Source: Streptococcus oralis (lineage in GTDB: Bacteria; Bacillota; Bacilli; Lactobacillales; Streptococcaceae). Taken from it: a DNA stretch of 43,291 nt. Made by a program: the position numbers and the translations under genes. Position 1 is the stretch's first letter. Each line of letters opens with the position of its first letter. Positions 36,401-43,291 of the stretch are shown here, piece after piece. The stretch covers positions 198,908 to 242,198 of the forward strand of contig NZ_KQ969521.1 in the NCBI RefSeq assembly GCF_001578935.1. The letters are read 5' to 3'. Under the pieces are notes generated by a model, which had not been told where the DNA came from, did no database searches, and saw only the letters and a list, made by a program, of their open reading frames with translations.

Positions 36401-39400
36401 CTCTGCTCTCTTGAAATCGGACCAAGTCACTGTCTTTACAGGTAAGAAAGAAGATCAAGAAAAGACTGTTTTAGGTACAGAAGTACCAAAAGTACAGACC
36501 ATTATTGGAGAGGCGCCTGAAATGCCTACCACTGTTCCGTTTGTATACAGTGATGGTAGCCGTGCAGAACATCCTGTAACCTGGTCTTCAGTAGATGTGA
36601 GCAAGCCAGGTATTGTAACGGTCAAAGGCACGGCTGACGGACGAGAAGTAGAAGCTCGTGTAGAAGTGATTGCTCTTAAGTCTGAGTTGCCAGTTGTGAA
36701 ACGTATTGCTCCAAATACTGACTTGAACTCTGTAGACAAATCTGTTTCCTATGTTTTGACTGATGGAAGTGTTGAAGAGTATGAAGTGGACAAGTGGGAG
36801 ATTGCTGAAGAAGATAAAGCTAAGTTAGCAATTCCAGGTTCTCGTATTCAAGCGACCGGCCATTTAGAAGGTCAGCCAATTCATGCTACCCTTGTAGTAG
36901 AAGAAGGTGAGGCTGCGGCACCTGCAGTACTAACTGTAACGGTTGGTGATGAAGCTGTCACAGGTCTTACTAGTCAAAAACCAATGCAGTACCGGACTCT
37001 TGCTTATGGAGCTAAGTTACCAAAAGTCACAGCAAGTGCTGAAAATGCAGATGTTACAGTGGTGCAAGCAAGCGCAGCAAACGGCATGCGTGCAAGCATC
37101 TTTGTTCAACCAAATGATGGTGGCCCTCTTCAAATGTATGCAATTCAATTCCTTGAAGAAGCACCAAAAATTGACCATTTGAGCCTACAAGTGGAACAAG
37201 CTGACGGTCTTAAGGAAGATCAAACAGTGAAATTGTCGGTTCGAGCTCACTATCAAGACGGAACACAAGCGGTTTTACCAGCGGATAAGGTGAACTTCTC
37301 TATAAGTGGTGAAGGGGAAGTCGCAGTTCGTAAAGGAATGCTTGAGTTGCATAAGCCAGGAGCAGTTACTCTCAAAGCAGAATATGAGGGGGCTACAGGT
37401 CAAATCGAGCTCACGATTCAGGCCAATACTGAGAAGAAGGTTGCGCAATCTATCCGTCCTGTAAATGTAGTCACAGATTTGCATCAGGAACCAAGTCTTC
37501 CAGCAACAGTAACGGTTGAGTATGACAAAGGTTTCCCTAAAGCCCACAAAGTCACATGGCAAGCCATTCCAAAAGAAAAACTTGACCACTACCAAACCTT
37601 TGAAGTTCTAGGTAAAGTTGAAGGTCTTGATCTTGAAGCGCGTGCAACAGTCTCTGTAGAAGGTATCGTTTCAGTTGAAGAAGTTAGTGTGACAACACCA
37701 ATCGCAGAAGCACCACAATTACCAGAAAGCGTTCGTACCTACGATTCAAATGGCCACGTTTCATCAGCTAAGGTTACTTGGGATGCGATTCGTCCAGAGC
37801 AATACGCTAAGGAAGGCGTCTTTACAGTCACTGGTCGCCTAGAAGGTACACAGTTAACTACCAAACTTCATGTTCGTGTGTCTGCTCAAACTGAGCAGGG
37901 AGCAAATATTTCTGACCAATGGACCGGTTCAGAATTGCCACTTGCCTTTGCTTCAGACTCAAATCCAAGCGACCCAGTTTCAAATGTTAATGACAAACTC
38001 ATTTCCTACAATAACCAACCAGCTAACCGTTGGACAAACTGGAATCGTAAGAAAGACGCATCTGTAGGAATTCTCTTTGGTGACTCTGGTATTTTGAGCA
38101 AACGCTCTGTTGATAACTTAAGCGTTGGCTTCCACGAAGATCACGGAGTTGGTGTACCTAAGTCTTATGTGATTGAATATTATGTCGGTAAGACCGTTCC
38201 AACAGCTCCTAAAAACCCTAGCTTTGTTGAAACTGAAAATCATGTCTTTAACGATTCTGCAAACTGGAAAGAGGTAAGCAATCTCAAAGCACCAGCTCAA
38301 CTCAAGGCTGGAGAAATGAACCACTTTAGCTTTGATAAAGTTGAAACCTATGCAATCCGCATCCGTATGGTCAAACTCGATAGCAAGAAAGGAACTTCTA
38401 TCACAGAAGTACAAATCTTTGCGAAACAAGTTGTAGCAGCCAAACAAGGACAAACAAGAATCCAAGTTGATGGCAAAGAGTTAGCAAACTTTAACCCTAG
38501 TTTGACAGACTACTATCTTGAGTCTGTAGATGGAAAAGTTCCTGCAGTAACAGCAAGTGTTAGCAACAATGGTCTCGCTACCGTTGTTCCAAGTGTTCGT
38601 GAAGGTGAGCCAGTTCGTGTTATCGCGAAATCTGAAAATGGTGATATCCTAGGAGAATACCGTCTACACTTTACAAGCAATAAAGACTTACTCTCTCGTA
38701 AACCAGTTGCCGCGGTAAAACAAGCTCGCTTGATACAAGTAGGGCAACCACTTGAGTTGTCAACTAAGGTTCCGGTTTACTTCACAGGTAAAGACGGTTA
38801 CGAAACAAAAGACTTGGCAGTGGAATGGGAAGAAGTTCCAGCAGAAAATCTGACAAAAGCAGGTCAGTTCACCGTTCGAGGACGGGTTCTTGGTAGTGAC
38901 CTTGTAGCTGAAGTCTCCGTACGAGTGACAGATAAACTAGGTGAAACTTTGTCAGACAACCCGAACTACGATGAAAATGGCAATCAAGCCTTTGCGACAG
39001 CGACAAATGATATTGACCCAAGCTCACATGACCGGGTAGACTATGTCAATGATGGAGACCATGATGAAAATCGTCGTTGGACAAACTGGTCGCCAACACC
39101 ATCTTCTAATCCAGAAGTGTCTGTCGGTGTCATTTTCCAAGAAAATGGCCAAATAGTTGAGCGGACAGTTGCCCAAGCCAAACTTCACTTCTTTGCAGAC
39201 AGTGGAACAGATGCACCGTCTAAACTTGTCTTGGAACGCTATATCGGTCCAGACTTTGATGTGCCAGAGTACTACTCGAACTATCAAGCTTATGAAGCCA
39301 ACCATCCATTTAATAACCCTGAAAATTGGGAGGTAGTTCCTTACCATGCAGATAGGGAAATTGAAGCTGGAGATGAGATCAATCTAACATTTAAGGCTGT

Positions 39401-40448
39401 AAAAGCAAAAGCTATGAGATGGCGGATGGAGCGTAAAGCGGACAAGAGCGGTGTTGCGATTGTTGAGATGAGTTTCCTTGCACCGAGTGAATTACCTCAA
39501 GAAAGCACCCAATCCAAAATCTTAGTAGATGGAAAAGATCTTGCTGATTTTGCTGAGGATCGTCAAGATTACCAACTAACCTACAGCGAACAACGTCCAA
39601 AGGTGACCGTTCAAGAAAGCAACAATGTCGCTTCGACTGTAGTAGATAGTGGAGATGATGATCTTCCAGTACTTGTTCGCCTTGTCTCAGAAAGTGGAAA
39701 ACAAGTCAAGGAATACCGTATCCACTTGACTAAGGAAAAACCAGTTTCTGACAAAACAGCCCCTGCTATTCAAGAAGAAAATCCAAGTCTTGAGGTTGTC
39801 GAAAAAGAACTTGCCTTCCAGACTATTGAAAAAGCAGATTCAAGTCTATATGTGGGTGAAACTCGTGTAGAACAAGAAGGAAAAGTTGGTAAGGAACGGA
39901 TCTTCACAGCGGTTAATCCTAGCGGAAGTAAGGAAGAAAAACTCCGTGAAGTGGTAGAGGCTCCGACAGACCGCATCGTCTTGGTTGGAACGAAACCAGG
40001 AACCTCCCTTCCAGAAGATGAAGTGAAGAACCTTGTCCTTAACAGACCAGAACTTGTAATCGAAGAAGAAACAATTGATTTCAAGGTTCAGGAACAAAAG
40101 AATGATCAGCTTCCAGCAGGTCAAACTCGTGTTCTCCAAGAAGGTCAAAAAGGTATCCGTGTTCACTTGATTGAAGTTGAAAATGGCAAGCGAACTGAAA
40201 AAGAAATCTATGATAAAGTCATGGCTCAGGATCGCATCCTAGAAGTCGGTACAGCTGTAGAAACAACTAAGCCAGCACCACAACCTGAGGTGGAAGTAGT
40301 TGGCTCAAGTCAAGCTAAAGAAGTTCAAGCTGAAACAAATCACTTGCCAAATACAGGAAGTGAAGCCAGTCAAGCAGTAGCAGCCGGCTTAGCCCTTCTT
40401 GGTTTGAGTGCAGGTCTAGTGGCCACTAAAGGCAAAAAAGAAGACTAA
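33499..40448 (+). pseudogene. bgaA: Surface beta-galactosidase BgaA, broken by a one-base frameshift
   Basis: The ATG at 33499 follows AGAGGAGG. The N-terminus has a YSIRK signal (VYSIRKFAVGACSVM) and a Glu/Lys-rich linker, then a GH2 module. Acid/base Glu564 (WSIGNEIGEA) and nucleophile Glu645 (YGSETSSAT) match the published pneumococcal residue numbers. At 35938-35942 a run of five A replaces the expected six, shifting codon 814; the read frame stops at 36022-36024, giving 841 residues. The original frame resumes at CAA ACT AGT (35943) and runs to 40448 with Ig-like repeats, two CBM71-type modules (near 37900 and 38950), two G5 domains, LPNTG and a membrane tail. The restored length is 2316 residues. 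As read, a soluble, complete catalytic module would be secreted without anchor or carbohydrate-binding modules. Confidence 0.92.
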
Positions 40449-40480
40449 ATGAATCAGTATTTCTTCTAAATGTATCTCAG

Positions 40481-40506
40481 AAAGACCAGGGAAACCTGGT
40501 CTTTTT
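40481..40506 (+). terminator. Rho-independent terminator after bgaA
   Basis: AAAGACCAGG, loop GAAA, CCTGGTCTTT then TTTT; a perfect 10-bp stem with a GNRA-like loop. Confidence 0.93.
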
Positions 40507-40910
40507 AATAGGTAGAAGTACTTTCTCTAGAGCAATTTAACGTTTATGAAATCAGATAACCAAAATGATAAAAATACTATCTGGTATCGAAAACAAGGTG
40601 AACTTATTTTTTAAAAAATAGCGGTAAAATATACCAGTTTCTGTTTCGATGATAGGAGAAGAAAAAGGCATAAAGCGGTTAATATACGGATGTGAAAAAG
40701 TCGATTTCAATCAGTAAGAAAAATTGGATTTTTTTATAAAAATTTGCTTGATAGTTCTAGCCTTTTTCTTCATAGTATGATAAAATGTGGATGTAATGTG
40801 GCTAATAATTTTCGCTTGAAAAAGGAGAATGGTGATTAGTTGGGGACAATCATTTAGTTTACTATTACATTGTACATTTACAACTGAATATTATAAGAAA
40901 GGAAGATTAA
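40507..40910 (+). other. 404-base AT-rich intergenic region upstream of the adhesin gene
   Basis: The region holds no convincing long gene. It contains an inverted-repeat element (40578-40655) and a partial cre-like string AAAGCGGTTA (40676-40685). TATGAT/TAAAAT -10-like boxes (40776-40786) lack a good -35. A strong ribosome binding site AAAAAGGAG (40818-40826) sits before an ATG at 40829 that opens a 61-codon frame overlapping the adhesin start out of frame. The promoter of the adhesin is probably near 40750-40786, with low certainty. Confidence 0.6.
40578..40655. repeat. Small inverted-repeat element with a central palindrome
   Basis: The outer arms are CTATC-TGGT-ATCGAAAAC (40578-40594) and GTTTCGAT-GATAG (40643-40655). 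An inner perfect pair is CTGGTAT (40581-40587) with ATACCAG (40631-40637). The centre is the 16-base palindrome TATTTTTTAAAAAATA (40605-40620). It could be a folded RNA leader, a protein-binding site or a decayed miniature element; no family is recognised. Confidence 0.45.
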
Positions 40911-43291
40911 ATGAACAAGAAAATAAGATCTTGGATTCAGATCCTTATTCTATGTTTGGGAGTTATTCTCCAATCATTTGCCCCTCTGACGCAAGTACAT
41001 GCGACAGAGTATAATGATGTGATCACTAGTGTAGGTGTTGAGAACAAATCTGGTGAAGCATTAACGCAAGGATTGGATATTTGGCAAGAATTCCGTCTTA
41101 CTGCCAATTTTGAGTTGCCAGATAATACGGTGCATGAAGGTGATACAACAACACTTCAATTACCATCAGAGATTGCATTTTCAAACTCTTCAGACATTGA
41201 ATTACGAGATGCTTCTAACAATCTTGTAGCTACTGGACATCTAGATGCCACTAGTAAAACGATTACTCTAACTTACACAAAGTTTGTTGAGAATAATTCT
41301 GGCGTTAGGGGGAAATTCTTTGTTTATGTCCGAGTTGACCATGACGTTGTTTCAGAAGAAAAAGACGTTGATGTCAATATTACTGTAGGACATAGAGTTC
41401 TATTTGCAGGGAAAATCCGTTATAACGGCCCTCCAGGGAAATACGACTCTAAAATTGAAAAGAGTTCCTTCCAATACAAGGACGACGAGAAAAATGTAAT
41501 CCGTTATAACATTACTGTAAACCGCAATATGGCGAACTACAGTGATGTCACTATCAAAGATGCTTTCTCTTCTCCAAATATGACATTCCTACCAGATACT
41601 TTTCGTATTTATAAAGTAAACTGGAGCTGGAATAACGGAGACTGGAAATGGTCCGATGCTCAGGATATGACTGAAACCTTTAAAAACAAACTAGTGGTAA
41701 ATGCGAATGGTGATGGTTTCACTCTTCCTTTAGGAGATACTAATGGTTTTGGTTATATGATCGAGTATCGAGCTAAAGCGAATTATGATCTAGTCGATGG
41801 TGAGGAAATCACGAACGTAGCCAACATGAGCTACAATGGTAGTGAGAATGAACAATCAACCAGCACACGTACCTACCAGATTGCAGGTGGTGTTGCGGAA
41901 GGATATGTTTTCACCATTAAAATTCATAAAGTAGACGAAGCAGGCCAACCATTGCACGGTGCAGTTTTTGAAGTGATTCGTGATCGTAACCAAGCTGTTG
42001 TTGGACGGTTGACAACAGATTCTGATGGTAACGCTAGTGTAGGTAAATTGTTGCGAGACAACTATACAATTCGTGAAGTAACGGCTCCTTTTGGCTATGA
42101 CAAACTAACTGAAGATATTAAAATTTCTCCAGATGAGTTTGGCTCAGATAAATCTGTAGAACGTCGAATTGAAAATAAAAAGACACCTCCGAAGACACCA
42201 ACTGAGAAAGAGGTTACTTTCAAAAAGGTGGATCCAAATGGGAAAGAAATCCCAGGTGCCGAACTTAAAATCTACAGCGGAGATCGTGTAAGACCGGAAG
42301 CTCCACCTGTAGCAGACTGGACAACAGAAGCTAATACTTCTAAAGTGATTAAATTAGCTCCTGGTACCTATACTCTAACAGAGTCCTATGCTCCAGATGG
42401 GTATCAGTATGTTGATGATGTTACCTTCACGGTCAATGCTGATGCTTCTATTACAATTGTCAAAAAAGGTACAACAGATACTGTCGTAACAACTGGTTCT
42501 GTTTTGTCAATCACTGACAAAGAGGATACAACTCCAAAGGCGATTACCTTTAGTAAGGTAAACCTTGGAGGAAATGAAATCGCTGGTGCTCAGATTAAGA
42601 TCTACAAGGGCGAAAAAGCTGAAGGTACAGCCGTAGAAAGCTGGACTTCAACTGACCAACCTAAGCAACTGAATCTTGAACCAGGCATCTACACTTTCCA
42701 TGAGGAAGCAGCCCCAACTGGTTACCTCAAAGTAACGGATATCACTTTCCAAGTTAAACCTAACGGTACTGTTGAAGTGACAAAAGTAGGTGAAAAAGAT
42801 TCTAAAGGTGAAGACAATCGTGTTGTAGCCCAAAATTCAACTCTGACAGTTACTGATAAAGATGACGATGTAGCTCGTAAAATCACGTTCAGTAAAATTA
42901 GTCTTGGTGGGGTTGAAATCGCAGGAGCACAAATCAAGATCTTCAAGGGCGATAAGGCAGAAGGCACAGCCGTAGAAAGCTGGACTTCAGAAGCTGGTAA
43001 GTCTAAAGAATTGAGCTTGGCCCCAGGTACTTACACCTTCCATGAGGAAGCAGCCCCTACTGGATACCTCAAAGTAACGGATATCACTTTCCAAGTTAAC
43101 TATGATGGAACAGTTAAAGTGACGAATGTTGGTACTAAGGATGCTAAAGGCGAGGACAATACAGTCGTAACCGATGGTTCAACAATCAAAGTCACTGATA
43201 AAGATGACGATAGTCCACGTAAGATTACCTTTAGTAAGGTTAACCTTGGTGGTACAGAAATTGCAGGAGCACAAATCAAGATCTACAAGGG
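40911..43291 (+). CDS. Collagen-adhesin-like surface protein, 5' part (runs off the window)
   Basis: The frame is open from the ATG at 40911, preceded by AAAGGAAG, to the window end (793 codons). A non-YSIRK signal peptide (1-31, cleavage after VHA) is followed by two Ig-like adhesion subdomains of the Cna/MSCRAMM type (about 32-340). A CnaB domain follows with Lys in IKIHKVD, Glu in IREVTAPFGY and Asn in IENKK. Then come a diverged CnaB2-like domain (about 434-542) and near-identical 114-residue repeats. The C-terminus, with the expected LPxTG anchor, is outside the window. The probable role is attachment to host matrix; the ligand is unknown. It follows the bgaA terminator after a 404-base gap. 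Confidence 0.88.
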   Translation, partial: MNKKIRSWIQILILCLGVILQSFAPLTQVHATEYNDVITSVGVENKSGEALTQGLDIWQEFRLTANFELPDNTVHEGDTTTLQLPSEIAFSNSSDIELRDASNNLVATGHLDATSKTITLTYTKFVENNSGVRGKFFVYVRVDHDVVSEEKDVDVNITVGHRVLFAGKIRYNGPPGKYDSKIEKSSFQYKDDEKNVIRYNITVNRNMANYSDVTIKDAFSSPNMTFLPDTFRIYKVNWSWNNGDWKWSDAQDMTETFKNKLVVNANGDGFTLPLGDTNGFGYMIEYRAKANYDLVDGEEITNVANMSYNGSENEQSTSTRTYQIAGGVAEGYVFTIKIHKVDEAGQPLHGAVFEVIRDRNQAVVGRLTTDSDGNASVGKLLRDNYTIREVTAPFGYDKLTEDIKISPDEFGSDKSVERRIENKKTPPKTPTEKEVTFKKVDPNGKEIPGAELKIYSGDRVRPEAPPVADWTTEANTSKVIKLAPGTYTLTESYAPDGYQYVDDVTFTVNADASITIVKKGTTDTVVTTGSVLSITDKEDTTPKAITFSKVNLGGNEIAGAQIKIYKGEKAEGTAVESWTSTDQPKQLNLEPGIYTFHEEAAPTGYLKVTDITFQVKPNGTVEVTKVGEKDSKGEDNRVVAQNSTLTVTDKDDDVARKITFSKISLGGVEIAGAQIKIFKGDKAEGTAVESWTSEAGKSKELSLAPGTYTFHEEAAPTGYLKVTDITFQVNYDGTVKVTNVGTKDAKGEDNTVVTDGSTIKVTDKDDDSPRKITFSKVNLGGTEIAGAQIKIYK
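42537..43291 (+). repeat. 342-bp (114-residue) tandem CnaB2-like repeats in the adhesin gene
   Basis: Units start at 42537, 42879 and 43221, and the last is cut by the window end. Each has ITFSK near the start, YTFHEEAAPTGYLKVTDITF in the middle and TVTDKDDD or KVTDKDDD at the end. The middle block is nearly identical in DNA between units 1 and 2, indicating recent duplication or gene conversion. Each should fold as an isopeptide-locked domain and together form a stalk. Confidence 0.92.

Noticed and set aside
36156..40448. 1430-codon frame as a separate surface-protein gene
   Set aside because: It has no signal peptide, no ribosome binding site and joins the upstream GH2 frame by restoring one A; it is the 3' part of bgaA.

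Overview
The window is a 43.3 kb chromosomal segment of a low-GC Firmicute, almost certainly a Mitis-group Streptococcus (S. mitis / S. oralis / S. pneumoniae relatives). This rests on recalled similarity: nearly every gene has a recognisable pneumococcal counterpart. Typical traits are YSIRK signal peptides, LPxTG anchors, extended -10 promoters and strong AAGGAGG ribosome binding sites. Gene order differs from the pneumococcal reference as I remember it: blocks that are far apart there are joined here. All genes are on the + strand except one small gene, a DUF3042 protein at 27980-28150. No tRNA, rRNA, insertion sequence or CRISPR array was seen.

Layout. (1) 1-6.2 kb: 3' end of an SNF2 helicase gene, a hypothetical gene, murC, two GNAT acetyltransferases, mltG and greA. 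(2) 6.2-9.6 kb: a CycA-like amino-acid permease, a third GNAT, an HAD hydrolase, and an XRE regulator overlapping a small membrane protein gene. (3) 9.6-12.7 kb: NAD salvage genes pncB and nadE, then a fourth GNAT preceded by an imperfect 50-bp-period direct repeat. (4) 12.8-24.1 kb: extracytoplasmic redox operon (ccdA, thioredoxin lipoprotein, msrAB), a YesN/LytS-type two-component system (TCS09/ZmpRS type), a DUF436 protein and a large M26 zinc metalloprotease with 81-nt tandem repeats. (5) 24.2-33.3 kb: pabB-pabC fusion, glucokinase, thyA, DUF3042, miaA, hflX, a hypothetical gene, rnz, a DUF7832-like gene and a short-chain dehydrogenase. (6) 33.4-43.3 kb: bgaA (surface beta-galactosidase) with its promoter and cre site, then the 5' part of a collagen-adhesin-like surface protein running off the window.

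The most notable observations are three single-base frameshifts. One is in the response regulator, one in its cognate kinase (a 7-A run) and one in bgaA (a 5-A run). Restoring one base in each gives 245, 563 and 2316 residues; the first two match the pneumococcal TCS09 lengths I recall. They could be genuine decay, phase variation or homopolymer sequencing errors. The partial adhesin carries a tandem array of domains whose Lys/Glu/Asp triads align with the CnaB2 domain of FbaB (the SpyCatcher parent), so spontaneous isopeptide formation is predicted. pabB appears to be transcribed as a leaderless mRNA.

Functionally the window combines core envelope and RNA-modification functions with a host-interaction cluster: surface oxidative-damage repair, a sensor system, a secreted protease, a glycosidase and an adhesin.
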